From Candidatus Woesearchaeota archaeon (GTDB lineage: Archaea > Nanobdellota > Nanobdellia > Woesearchaeales > JAGVYO01), in NCBI GenBank assembly GCA_018303225.1, contig JAGVYO010000027.1, positions 1-28,372 of the forward strand: 28,372 bases of DNA, in the 5' to 3' direction. The notes beneath the pieces were generated by a model. That model was given only the letters and a program-made list of their open reading frames with translations, searched no databases and was not told the DNA's origin. The position numbers and the translations under genes were made by a program. Below are positions 1-6,727 of the stretch, piece by piece. Every line of letters begins with the position of its first letter. The stretch's first letter is position 1.

Positions 1-549
1 GTTCACCATGACCGGCTCAACGCGGTGAAGGTCATCGCCGCGGTAGAGGAGGTACACTTTCTTCGCGTGCTTGGCCAGCAAAATAGCGGCTTCAGCCGCA
101 GAATTGCCGCCGCCAACAACGCCTGCAATCTTGTCTTTGAAGAACGCCGCATCGCAGGTGGCGCAATAGCTCACGCCTTTTCCCCTGAATTCCTGAATCC
201 CCGGCACATTCAAATCCCGTTTTACAGAGCCCATGGCCAGGAGGATGGCCTTGGATTCGAATTTCCCGTCCGACGTCTCCACTACAAATTTCCTGCCTTC
301 TTTCTTTATCTTCTTCACTTCGGTCTCTTTCAATTCAGCACCCAAATACTTGGCCTGTTCGATGAACTTGTCCATCAGCTCAATGCCGGAAATAGATTTA
401 AAGCCCGGATAGTTCTCCACCAGGTATGATTCAGTGATCACGCCGCCCATGTTCTTCGCCACCACAAGCGTTTCCAGATTAAAGCGGACTGTATAGATGG
501 CTGCACTCAATCCCGCAAATCCACCGCCGATGATGATTACGTCGTGCAT
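1..549 (-). CDS. trxB: Thioredoxin reductase, C-terminus cut by window edge
   Basis: This FAD/NAD(P)H-dependent disulfide reductase would pass electrons to thioredoxin or glutaredoxin-like proteins in the cytoplasm. The first 183 residues are visible. They begin MHDVIIIGGGFAGLSAA, the N-terminal FAD dinucleotide-binding glycine motif. The redox-active pair is C129-A-T-C132 (SYCATCDAAFF), close to its usual place, and is followed by GVVGGGNSAAEAA, the NADPH-binding motif. The protein runs off the left edge; family members are about 300-330 residues, so roughly 130 residues are missing. The ATG at 549 lies about 27 nt from a TATA box at 571-580, which fits a leaderless mRNA and supports this start. 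The gene diverges from the small gene at 665. The family assignment is secure; the exact electron acceptor is not shown by the sequence. Confidence 0.95.
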   Translation of the reverse strand, partial: MHDVIIIGGGFAGLSAAIYTVRFNLETLVVAKNMGGVITESYLVENYPGFKSISGIELMDKFIEQAKYLGAELKETEVKKIKKEGRKFVVETSDGKFESKAILLAMGSVKRDLNVPGIQEFRGKGVSYCATCDAAFFKDKIAGVVGGGNSAAEAAILLAKHAKKVYLLYRGDDLHRVEPVMVN

Positions 550-570
550 GCTTTTCCTGAAGAAATACCC

Positions 571-580
571 TTATTTAAAA
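571..580 (-). promoter_or_regulatory. TATA box of trxB
   Basis: TTTTAAATAA on the minus strand, centred about 27 nt before the trxB ATG. This spacing predicts transcription starting at or near the start codon. Confidence 0.7.
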
Positions 581-610
581 GTATTGTTTAAGGGCTGAAA
601 CGTACAAGAA

Positions 611-620
611 GATTTAAATA
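611..620 (+). promoter_or_regulatory. TATA box of the 665 gene
   Basis: GATTTAAATA lies about 50 nt upstream of the start at 665, leaving room for a short leader that carries a GGAGGGG ribosome site at 651-657. Confidence 0.65.
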
Positions 621-664
621 ACCTCCTTATTCCCCTTTCCCAAATAGTGAGGAGGGGAGAGTAA

Positions 665-982
665 ATGTATCGTCCTTTAAGAGATATTGAGCATTTTGTG
701 TCGACCCATTTTCGATATCCCGAAATAAGGGATTATCTGGCTTCGTTGGTTAATTTAATGAAGCAGGACAGACCAGATTCAATTGATGGGACGCCTATTT
801 TTGCGGAGACCAATGGTCCGCTGCCTTCTTGGATTGCAGATCAGTTAGAGGCGTATAGACGGGCCACTCCTAGAGATGGGAAAAACATCTTTTCCGGAAA
901 AAGAAGGGATGATTTGATGATAGGGGTACCTAATTATGGACGCCCCTTCAATGCTTCTTCTCACTCATCTGGAAGAAGGTAA
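665..982 (+). CDS. Hypothetical 105-residue protein
   Basis: I do not recognise this protein. It starts MYRPLRDIEHFVSTHFRYPE and has no membrane segment or signal peptide. The N-terminal half looks helical (IRDYLASLVNLMKQ) and the C-terminal end is basic and serine-rich. It is probably a real gene because a TATA box at 611-620 and a strong ribosome site (GGAGGGG, about 7 nt before ATG) stand in front of it. It is a single-gene unit between the divergent trxB and the downstream ileS region. Codon use is more AT-rich than in ileS, which may mean it is young or acquired. No function can be assigned. Confidence 0.7.
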   Translation: MYRPLRDIEHFVSTHFRYPEIRDYLASLVNLMKQDRPDSIDGTPIFAETNGPLPSWIADQLEAYRRATPRDGKNIFSGKRRDDLMIGVPNYGRPFNASSHSSGRR

Positions 983-1020
983 TGCTTTAACGATAAGCTG
1001 CGGCAACGGCCCCAAGCAAG

Positions 1021-1029
1021 CTTTAAATA
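1021..1029 (+). promoter_or_regulatory. TATA box ahead of a tiny transcript
   Basis: CTTTAAATA in the gap after the 665 gene. It lies about 27 nt before the ATG at 1052, the same geometry as the leaderless genes in this window. Confidence 0.5.
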
Positions 1030-1051
1030 TCGTGAATGTTTTCTTCCTCAT

Positions 1052-1117
1052 ATGAAGCAGGGAATGACGCAGAAAAATGCAACTTCCTTTATTGGTAATT
1101 CTATCATCATTAGCTAA
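1052..1117 (+). CDS. Possible 21-residue leaderless small protein
   Basis: A short reading frame starting MKQGMTQKNATSF and ending GNSIIIS, followed by TAA. A TATA box at 1021-1029 is spaced as in the leaderless genes of this window, and a perfect 10-bp hairpin starts 3 nt after the stop codon. Together these form a complete promoter-ORF-terminator unit. The peptide is too short for homology reasoning. The alternative is that the unit is a non-coding RNA of roughly 95 nt and the reading frame is accidental. Confidence 0.35.
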   Translation: MKQGMTQKNATSFIGNSIIIS

Positions 1118-1120
1118 TCC

Positions 1121-1144
1121 AAAGACTTTTTCTTAAAAGTCTTT
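1121..1144 (+). terminator. Perfect inverted repeat, probable terminator
   Basis: Arms AAAGACTTTT (1121-1130) and AAAAGTCTTT (1135-1144) with a TCTT loop. It sits directly after the 21-codon frame and before the ileS promoter. A terminator is the simplest reading; it could also be an operator. Confidence 0.5.
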
Positions 1145-1161
1145 CAATGGGCAATGATAGA

Positions 1162-1173
1162 AATATATATAAA
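1162..1173 (+). promoter_or_regulatory. TATA box of ileS
   Basis: AATATATATAAA, centred about 31 nt before the ileS ATG at 1199. Confidence 0.75.
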
Positions 1174-1198
1174 CAAACCAAAGCAAAACTAACCCACG

Positions 1199-4108
1199 AT
1201 GGCGCAGCAGTACGATCCGAAAACACAGGAGCCCGAAGTCCTGGAGTTCTGGAAAAAGGAGAAGATCTACCAGAAAGCCAACGTAAAGAACAAGGGCCAG
1301 AAGAAATTCTATTTCCTGGACGGGCCGCCGTATACCTCGGGGAAAGTGCACCTGGGGACGGCCTGGAACAAAACCCTGAAGGATGTCATCCTGCGCTATA
1401 AGCGCATGGCCGGTTTTGACGTATGGGACAGAGCGGGATATGACATGCACGGCCTGCCGACGGAAAATGCCACTGAAAAGAAGCTGGGCCTGAAAGGCAA
1501 AGCGGATATCCAGAAATTCGGCGTGGACAAGTTCGTCCGGGCCTGCGAACAGCTTTCGGTGGAGAACATGAAGGTGATGAACGAGGATTTCCAGCGGCTG
1601 GGCGTGTGGATGGATTTTGACAACGCCTACCAGTCCATCAAGAAAGAGTTCGTGGAGGGCGTCTGGTGGCTGATCAAAAGGGCCCATGAGAACGGACGCT
1701 TGTATCAGGGCCTGCGAACCATGCACTGGTCAGCTGCAAACGCAACTTCTTTGGCCAAACATGAGCTGGAATACGAGACCGTAGAGGATGATTCTATCTT
1801 CCTGAAATTCAGGCTAAAAGATGAAAAAGATACCTTTTTGCTGGTCTGGACCACGACGCCGTGGACCATCCCTTATAATATGGCCGTCATGGCCAATCCG
1901 GAAATTGAATATGTCAAGGCACAAGTCGGCAAAGAGAAGTGGATCTTGGCAAAACCATTGGCAGCCGTGGTCATCCAGGGCGTAGCGGACAAAACCTACA
2001 AGGTTCTTGATACCTTCAAAGGCGACAAACTGGAAGGCGTTGCGTACGAGCATCCGTTGAAGGAAGATATCCCGTTCTTCAAGGAAAGCAAGAACAATCC
2101 GAAGCTGCATACGGTTGTACTGAGCGAAGAATATGTGGACACATCGGCCGGTACGGGATTGGTCCACTGCGCGCCCGGCTGCGGCCCGGAAGATTATGAG
2201 GTAGGCCACCGCAACGGATTGCCGCCCTTCAATACGCTGGACGAGAGGGGCGTGGTAGAGAATTTGGGGAGATTCACGGGCCTGCGGGCGCGGACCGATG
2301 ACAAGGAATTCATCAAAGCGCTGGAGGAGAAAGGGGTTTTGATAGCCACCACCAAGGTGGAGCACGAATATCCCTTTGACCAGCGGAGCCACGAGCCGGT
2401 TGTTTTTAGAACCACGAAACAATGGTTCTTCAAGGTAGAGGATCTGAAAGAGCAGATGCTCAAGGAGAACAGCAAGATCCATTGGGTTCCCAAAACAGCT
2501 TTCAATGCCTTCAATGCCTGGCTCTCCAATCTGAGGGATAATTCCGTCTCCAAGCAGCGCTACTGGGGCACCCCGCTGCCCATCTGGCTCCACGAGGAAA
2601 GCGGCGAGATTATCGTGGTTGAGTCGGTGTCTGAACTGGGGAAATTGTCCAAGCAGAAAGTGAAGGATGTCCATCTGCCGTGGATTGATGAGATCACTAT
2701 CGAGAAAGACGGAAAGGTGTTCAAGCGGGTCCCGGATGTATTGGACGTGTGGGTGGACGCAGGCACGGTCTCCTGGAACTGCCTGGATTATCCAAAGGAA
2801 AAGGCCGCGTTCAAGAAGCTGTTCCCGGCAGATTTCATTCTCGAAGGCAAAGACCAGATCCGCGGATGGTTCAATCTGCTCATGGTGGCTTCCATGGTAG
2901 CCATGCAGCGGCCCTCTTTCAAGGCGGTGTATATGCACGGCTTTGTGCAGGATGCGCAAGGCAGGAAGATGTCCAAGAGTCTTGGCAATTACATTCTGCC
3001 GCAGGAAGTGGTAGGGAAGCATGGTGCTGATACGTTCCGCTTCTACTGCATCGGCGGCACAAACGCCGGCCTTGACCTGAACTACAACCCGGAAGATGTG
3101 CAGCTGAAGAGCAAGAATCTCCTGGTGCTGTGGAACCTGCATAGGTATGTGCTGGAAATGGCAAAACAGCTGAAAGCCAACCCTGCTGCCCTGAAGATTT
3201 CAGCGCCGGAGCTGGAAGAGAGGTATATCCTTTCCCGTCTCCATACAGCCATCAAGAAGGTCACGTACCAGTTTGACCATTACCTCCTGGACCAGGTACC
3301 TTCCCAGCTGGAGAGCCTGTTCCTTGAGCTGAGCCGGACATATGTCCAGCTGGTGCGGGAGAAGGCATCGATAGGGGAGGATAAGGAAAAGAAATTGGTA
3401 TTGGCCACCCTGCATACGGTCCTTTTGGAGACATTGACCTTGTTCGCGCCCATTGCACCTTTCATCACGGAAATCATCTACCAGAACCTGAAAGAGGCGT
3501 TCTCGTTAAAAGAGGAAAGCATCCACCTGCGGGACTGGCCCAAGGTAACCGAGAAAAAGATCGATGAAAAACTGGAGCAACAGATGGAGGCGGCGCAGCG
3601 GGTCATGCAGAGCATTCTTTCCGGCCGGGAAAAGATGCAGCTGGGCGTGCGATGGCCGCTGAAAGAGGCTGTCCTGGCAATAGAGGAGGATGCGACGGTG
3701 AAAGCTGTTGAAGCGCTTTCCCACCTGATCAAATTGCAGACCAACGTGAAAGAGCTCCGTTTCGAGAAATCCGAGCCGACGGGTGATTTTGAGAAGGTGG
3801 AGCTGCAGAAGGGTTTTGCCTATCTCAACAAAGAGCGGACTCCGGAGCTGGAAGCAGAAGGCTTTGCCCGCGAGATTATGAGACGCATCCAGGCATTGCG
3901 CAAGAAGAACGGCTTCCAGAAGAGCGATAAGATAAACTTAGCTATCCAGACGGACGTCGATTTGGAGGCCTGGAAGAGCGCGATTGCAGAAAAAGTAAAT
4001 GCAGGCAGCATCACGATTTCGGATAAAAAGGCAGAATCCGAAAGACCGTTCAGCTCCAAGGAAAAGATAAAAGGGAAGGAGTTTGACGTGCAGTTTGACA
4101 AGGCGTGA
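1199..4108 (+). CDS. ileS: Isoleucyl-tRNA synthetase
   Basis: This class Ia aminoacyl-tRNA synthetase charges tRNA-Ile with isoleucine, and its editing domain removes misactivated valine. At 969 residues it is slightly short of the usual bacterial length but normal for archaeal enzymes. The HIGH-type motif is H51-L-G-T, within SGKVHLGTAWNKTLKDVI. The KMSKS loop is at K590-M-S-K-S594. GYDMHGLPTE is the archaeal/eukaryal-type active-site signature. The CP1 editing domain lies between the two motifs, including the WTTTPWTIPYN region. The C-terminal third is a helical anticodon-binding domain. The gene has its own TATA box and no ribosome site, so the mRNA is probably leaderless from ATG 1199. 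The THUMP protein follows from a separate promoter. Confidence 0.97.
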   Translation: MAQQYDPKTQEPEVLEFWKKEKIYQKANVKNKGQKKFYFLDGPPYTSGKVHLGTAWNKTLKDVILRYKRMAGFDVWDRAGYDMHGLPTENATEKKLGLKGKADIQKFGVDKFVRACEQLSVENMKVMNEDFQRLGVWMDFDNAYQSIKKEFVEGVWWLIKRAHENGRLYQGLRTMHWSAANATSLAKHELEYETVEDDSIFLKFRLKDEKDTFLLVWTTTPWTIPYNMAVMANPEIEYVKAQVGKEKWILAKPLAAVVIQGVADKTYKVLDTFKGDKLEGVAYEHPLKEDIPFFKESKNNPKLHTVVLSEEYVDTSAGTGLVHCAPGCGPEDYEVGHRNGLPPFNTLDERGVVENLGRFTGLRARTDDKEFIKALEEKGVLIATTKVEHEYPFDQRSHEPVVFRTTKQWFFKVEDLKEQMLKENSKIHWVPKTAFNAFNAWLSNLRDNSVSKQRYWGTPLPIWLHEESGEIIVVESVSELGKLSKQKVKDVHLPWIDEITIEKDGKVFKRVPDVLDVWVDAGTVSWNCLDYPKEKAAFKKLFPADFILEGKDQIRGWFNLLMVASMVAMQRPSFKAVYMHGFVQDAQGRKMSKSLGNYILPQEVVGKHGADTFRFYCIGGTNAGLDLNYNPEDVQLKSKNLLVLWNLHRYVLEMAKQLKANPAALKISAPELEERYILSRLHTAIKKVTYQFDHYLLDQVPSQLESLFLELSRTYVQLVREKASIGEDKEKKLVLATLHTVLLETLTLFAPIAPFITEIIYQNLKEAFSLKEESIHLRDWPKVTEKKIDEKLEQQMEAAQRVMQSILSGREKMQLGVRWPLKEAVLAIEEDATVKAVEALSHLIKLQTNVKELRFEKSEPTGDFEKVELQKGFAYLNKERTPELEAEGFAREIMRRIQALRKKNGFQKSDKINLAIQTDVDLEAWKSAIAEKVNAGSITISDKKAESERPFSSKEKIKGKEFDVQFDKA

Positions 4109-4114
4109 GCGCAA

Positions 4115-4126
4115 CCTTTAAATATG
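4115..4126 (+). promoter_or_regulatory. TATA box of the THUMP gene
   Basis: CCTTTAAATATG just after the ileS stop. It is far enough from ATG 4161 to give a leader of about 20 nt carrying a GGGGTGGG ribosome site (4150-4157). Confidence 0.65.
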
Positions 4127-4160
4127 TATAATGCGTGGGGTTTTCTAAAGGGGTGGGACA

Positions 4161-4676
4161 ATGGCGGATGCCAATCTGCTGGTTTCGTACGATCCGGGTC
4201 ACGATATAACAGCAAAAACTTCTATAGAAAACGCGTTGAAGGAAATCAAGGAAACCTTCAAATTTCTTAAGGCGCCGGTAGAGGGCCTTTTTTACGTGAG
4301 CGTGAATAATCCTAAAAAAACTGTAAAAGCCCTTGGAAAACTGTTCGGAAAAAAACCAGAACTATTTTCCTACACGTATCATTGGACGCCGGTTGATGTC
4401 TGGTGCGCTTCCAGCATCCCGGCCATGCAGACAGCCATCAAGAAACTGCAGGCCGGCATCAAGAGCACCGAGTCATGGAAGATGGAGTTGAGCAAGCGGA
4501 ATTACGACAAAGGCAAAACAACCGAGCTGATATTGCGGCTGACCGATGTGGTGGACAAGCCGAAGGTGGACCTGCAGAATCCGGAGAAGATCATCAAGGT
4601 GGAGATTGTCGGCAGCAAAGCCGGCATCTCCCTGCTGGAACCTGAGGAACTGCTGAGCACGGTTTCCGACGAATAA
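4161..4676 (+). CDS. THUMP-domain RNA-binding protein
   Basis: This 171-residue protein resembles the stand-alone archaeal THUMP proteins related to eukaryotic Tan1, the partner needed for N4-acetylcytidine formation in tRNA. The sequence opens MADANLLVSYDPGHD and contains the THUMP-like core (WTPVDVWCASSIPAMQTAI, then SWKMELSKRNYDKGKTTELI and the VEIVGSKAGISLLEPEELLS end). The core residues W, K and R and the final strand with G-SKAG-S are typical of the fold. A GGGGTGGG ribosome site lies 3 nt before ATG. It is cytoplasmic and probably acts on tRNA, which suits its place after a tRNA synthetase, although promoter signals separate the two. The exact modification partner is not in the window. 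Confidence 0.8.
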   Translation: MADANLLVSYDPGHDITAKTSIENALKEIKETFKFLKAPVEGLFYVSVNNPKKTVKALGKLFGKKPELFSYTYHWTPVDVWCASSIPAMQTAIKKLQAGIKSTESWKMELSKRNYDKGKTTELILRLTDVVDKPKVDLQNPEKIIKVEIVGSKAGISLLEPEELLSTVSDE

Positions 4677-4690
4677 AACTACCGAACAAA

Positions 4691-4702
4691 AACTATATAA
4701 AC
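4691..4702 (+). promoter_or_regulatory. TATA box of the winged-helix gene
   Basis: AACTATATAAAC, about 45 nt before ATG 4742, with a GGGGTGG ribosome site at 4732-4738 in the predicted leader. Confidence 0.7.
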
Positions 4703-4741
4703 CAGTGAATTCTTAAATTATTTAATTCAAAGGGGTGGATA

Positions 4742-5194
4742 ATGAAAGGACGCATTTCAAGAGATACGCCATTGGCTGAGATTACGCTAAGAAGATACGA
4801 GAAGCCTTCCCAATTGGAAGAGCGTGATCTGGTGCGGAAACTATGCCTTTCTGTCGGCTTATTGCAGCCCGGTGATTCAAGGGATGTGGTGGTAGACATC
4901 CTGCTGGTCCTTCTCGGCCACCGCAACAAGAAGTTATTGGACTGCCCGGAGATTGAAAAACTGGTCATTGAGTCACGGAAAAAATACAAATTGCCGGTGC
5001 TGGGCGTTGCGCCCTCCAACATCCGGAGGCAGCTGAAACGCCTAAGGGATTTGTTCCTGGTCGAGAAAACAGCCAACAGCTACCGCATCAACGAGAACGC
5101 ACAGCTGTCTGAGATTTTCGAAGAAAAGATTCTCCGCTACTACCTGGACAGCATCGTCTCGAGAGTGAAGGAATATTTTGAAAAGGTGAAATGA
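4742..5194 (+). CDS. Conserved archaeal winged-helix protein
   Basis: This 150-residue protein resembles a small, well-conserved archaeal family that I can describe but not name. It begins MKGRISRDTPLAEITLRRYE. After a helical region (DLVRKLCLSVGLLQPGDSRD) comes a probable winged helix: GVAPSNIRRQLKRLRDLFLV as recognition region and EKTANSYRINE as the wing. It ends with a helix, ILRYYLDSIVSRVKEYFEKV, suited to dimer formation. The basic helix suggests nucleic-acid binding. It has its own TATA box and ribosome site and lies upstream of pyrB. A role in controlling the pyrimidine genes is possible from position only; a general transcription or RNA-related role is equally open. Confidence 0.65.
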   Translation: MKGRISRDTPLAEITLRRYEKPSQLEERDLVRKLCLSVGLLQPGDSRDVVVDILLVLLGHRNKKLLDCPEIEKLVIESRKKYKLPVLGVAPSNIRRQLKRLRDLFLVEKTANSYRINENAQLSEIFEEKILRYYLDSIVSRVKEYFEKVK

Positions 5195-5200
5195 CCCAAA

Positions 5201-5211
5201 TCTTTATAAAC
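5201..5211 (+). promoter_or_regulatory. Upstream TATA-like box in the pyrB leader region
   Basis: TCTTTATAAAC, about 125 nt before pyrB and about 30 nt before a hairpin with a T-run. It would start a transcript that meets the hairpin at once. Confidence 0.55.
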
Positions 5212-5232
5212 CGGCATTTCTCCCCGCTTTCA

Positions 5233-5267
5233 GTACCTGTGCGGTCGGCATAGGGGTTACCTTTTTT
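5233..5267 (+). terminator. Hairpin plus T-run between two pyrB-side promoters
   Basis: GTA+CCTGTGC (5233-5242) pairs with GCATAGG+TAC (5248-5254 and 5258-5260). There is one G-U pair, a 3-nt bulge (GGT) and a GGTCG loop. TTTTTT follows at 5262-5267. This is terminator-like and could end a transcript from the box at 5201. It may be an attenuator, or the whole of a very short RNA. Confidence 0.5.
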
Positions 5268-5291
5268 CTCCGGCAATGATTCAAATCGCAA

Positions 5292-5302
5292 AACTTATAA
5301 AC
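5292..5302 (+). promoter_or_regulatory. TATA box of the pyrB operon
   Basis: AACTTATAAAC, centred about 32 nt before ATG 5329, matching the near-leaderless spacing of other genes here. Confidence 0.7.
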
Positions 5303-5328
5303 CTCCTTCGGTTTGTTATTTTTTTAAG

Positions 5329-6249
5329 ATGCCGTTCAAAAATCGCGATATCATCTCCATCTACGATTTCTCCAAGAGCGATTTATTGCACGTGCTGAAA
5401 GTGGCGGCCGCCATGGAAAAAACGCCACGATCCTCGCTGCTGAAGGGAAAGATCCTCGGCACCCTGTTCTTCGAGCCGTCCACGCGGACCCGGCTAAGCT
5501 TCACCTCGGCCATGGAGCAGCTCGACGGCCAGGTTATGGGATTTGCGACCTCTGCCGTCACCTCTGCACGAAAAGGCGAGACCTTATGGGACAGCATCAA
5601 GATGATCGAGCAGTATGTGGACATCATTGTGATCCGGCACCCCCAAGAAGGCTCGGCGCGGCTGGCTTCGGAAGCCGCCAAAATTCCGGTCATCAATGCC
5701 GGCGACGGTTCAAATCAGCACCCTACGCAGACATTGCTGGACCTGTATACCATCCAGAAAACAAAAGGACGGCTGGATAACCTGAAAATCGGAATGCTCG
5801 GAGACCTGAAATACGGCCGCACCGTGCACTCCCTGGCGATTGCATTAAGCCACTTTACCAACATAAAATTCTACTTCATCGCACCGGATGCGCTGCGGAT
5901 GCCAAAAGAATACCGCGACGCCCTCTCCGAGAAAGGCGTACCCTTTGAAGAGACGGAAAACCTCTTTGAAGTGAGCAAAGATCTGGACGTGCTGTACGCC
6001 ACAAGAATCCAGAAGGAGCGCTTTCCCGACCCGCTGGAGTATGAAAAATACAAAGGCATCTACCGGCTGGATAAAACATTGCTCACGCACATCAAACCCG
6101 ACCTGAGGATCATGCATCCCCTACCAAGGGTGGACGAGATCAGCCCTGAATTGGATGATACAAAGCACGCCGTCTACTTCGAGCAGGCCGGCAACGGCAT
6201 CCCGGTGCGAAAGGCCCTGCTGGCGCTGGTGCTGGGGGCTGTAAAATGA
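5329..6249 (+). CDS. pyrB: Aspartate carbamoyltransferase, catalytic chain
   Basis: PyrB catalyses carbamoyl phosphate plus L-aspartate to carbamoyl-aspartate, the first committed step of pyrimidine synthesis. Its 306 residues match the family length (about 310). The carbamoyl-phosphate site is visible as FEPSTRTR (S51-T-R-T54). The lysine donated by a neighbouring subunit is in ARKGET (K82). HPTQTLLD starts at H131, and HPLPRVDEI starts at H263. In classical enzymes six catalytic chains assemble with six PyrI chains; pyrI follows directly and overlaps the stop codon by ATGA. It is the first gene of pyrB-pyrI-pyrD, driven by the TATA box at 5292. Confidence 0.97.
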   Translation: MPFKNRDIISIYDFSKSDLLHVLKVAAAMEKTPRSSLLKGKILGTLFFEPSTRTRLSFTSAMEQLDGQVMGFATSAVTSARKGETLWDSIKMIEQYVDIIVIRHPQEGSARLASEAAKIPVINAGDGSNQHPTQTLLDLYTIQKTKGRLDNLKIGMLGDLKYGRTVHSLAIALSHFTNIKFYFIAPDALRMPKEYRDALSEKGVPFEETENLFEVSKDLDVLYATRIQKERFPDPLEYEKYKGIYRLDKTLLTHIKPDLRIMHPLPRVDEISPELDDTKHAVYFEQAGNGIPVRKALLALVLGAVK

Positions 6250-6542
6250 AGAAGGAGCTGAAGGTCAGCGCCATCGAGAACGGCACGGTCATCGACCACA
6301 TCCCCGCGCATGCCGCGCTGAAAGTGGCCCAGCTGCTGGACCTGCAGAACCATGTAGACCTGTTCTCCATCGCCTCCAACCTGCAAAGCAAGAGCCAGGG
6401 CAAAAAGGCCATCATCAAGATCAGCGGAAAATACCTTACCGGCGACGAGGCCAACAAGATCGCCATCATAGCCCCGGATGTGACCGTGAATATCATCAAG
6501 AATTTCGAGGTGACCGAGAAGAAAAAAGTGGAGCTTAGGTGA
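6246..6542 (+). CDS. pyrI: Aspartate carbamoyltransferase regulatory chain, N-terminal fragment (split)
   Basis: PyrI binds CTP/ATP and regulates PyrB. This 98-residue frame holds the N-terminal nucleotide-binding domain: KVSAIENGTVIDHIPAHAAL, the DLFSIASNL region, KKAIIKISGKYLT, and the family-typical IAPDVTVNIIKNFEV. Normal PyrI is about 150 residues, with a zinc domain following directly. Here the frame hits TGA at 6540-6542. The cause is an exact 29-bp tandem duplication (6508-6536 and 6537-6565), which shifts the frame. Without the extra copy the two parts join into one chain of about 150 residues. The fragment starts at an ATGA overlap with pyrB. It may be a broken gene, a split pair, or an assembly or sequencing error. 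Confidence 0.85.
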   Translation: MKKELKVSAIENGTVIDHIPAHAALKVAQLLDLQNHVDLFSIASNLQSKSQGKKAIIKISGKYLTGDEANKIAIIAPDVTVNIIKNFEVTEKKKVELR

Positions 6543-6565
6543 CCGAGAAGAAAAAAGTGGAGCTT
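6508..6565 (+). repeat. Exact 29-bp tandem duplication inside pyrI
   Basis: Two identical 29-bp units, 6508-6536 and 6537-6565, start AGGTGACCGAG and end GTGGAGCTT. Because 29 is not a multiple of three, the second copy moves the reading frame and puts a stop codon at the junction. The first copy ends ...VEL then R and stop; the second is read from GTG 6539 as TEKKKVEL and continues into the zinc domain. Confidence 0.97.
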
Positions 6566-6727
6566 CCGAAACTCCTCCTGAAGACAGTCAAATGCTCCAA
6601 TCCGAACTGCATCACCAATCACGAAGCCGTTACGACAAAATTTCATCTGGCGGAAAAAGAGCCCTTGAGGCTGAAATGCCATTACTGCGAGCATGTCTTC
6701 GGAACAAAAGACATTGAGCTGGTATGA
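6539..6727 (+). CDS. pyrI: PyrI zinc domain, C-terminal fragment (split)
   Basis: This 62-residue frame carries the zinc-binding domain of the aspartate carbamoyltransferase regulatory chain, the part that contacts the catalytic chain. The four ligands are in VKCSNPNCITNHE and LKCHYCEHVF, matching the Cys109/114/138/141 arrangement of the E. coli protein. It lies in a different frame from the N-terminal fragment because of the 29-bp duplication. The likeliest start, if it is translated separately, is GTG 6539. This overlaps the upstream TGA as GTGA, with AGGTG created by the duplication nearby. The zinc fragment is followed directly by pyrD (TGA then ATG). Separate translation is an inference; otherwise this is the tail of a pseudogene. 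Confidence 0.8.
   Translation: MTEKKKVELPKLLLKTVKCSNPNCITNHEAVTTKFHLAEKEPLRLKCHYCEHVFGTKDIELV

Noticed and set aside
1814..3142. 442-codon open frame on the minus strand inside ileS
   Set aside because: It is the antisense shadow of a strongly supported ileS and lacks promoter, ribosome site and recognisable motifs.
6246..6727. Programmed frameshift in pyrI
   Set aside because: The exact 29-bp tandem copy explains the frame change fully; no separate slippery site is needed, though the A6 run in the repeat was considered.
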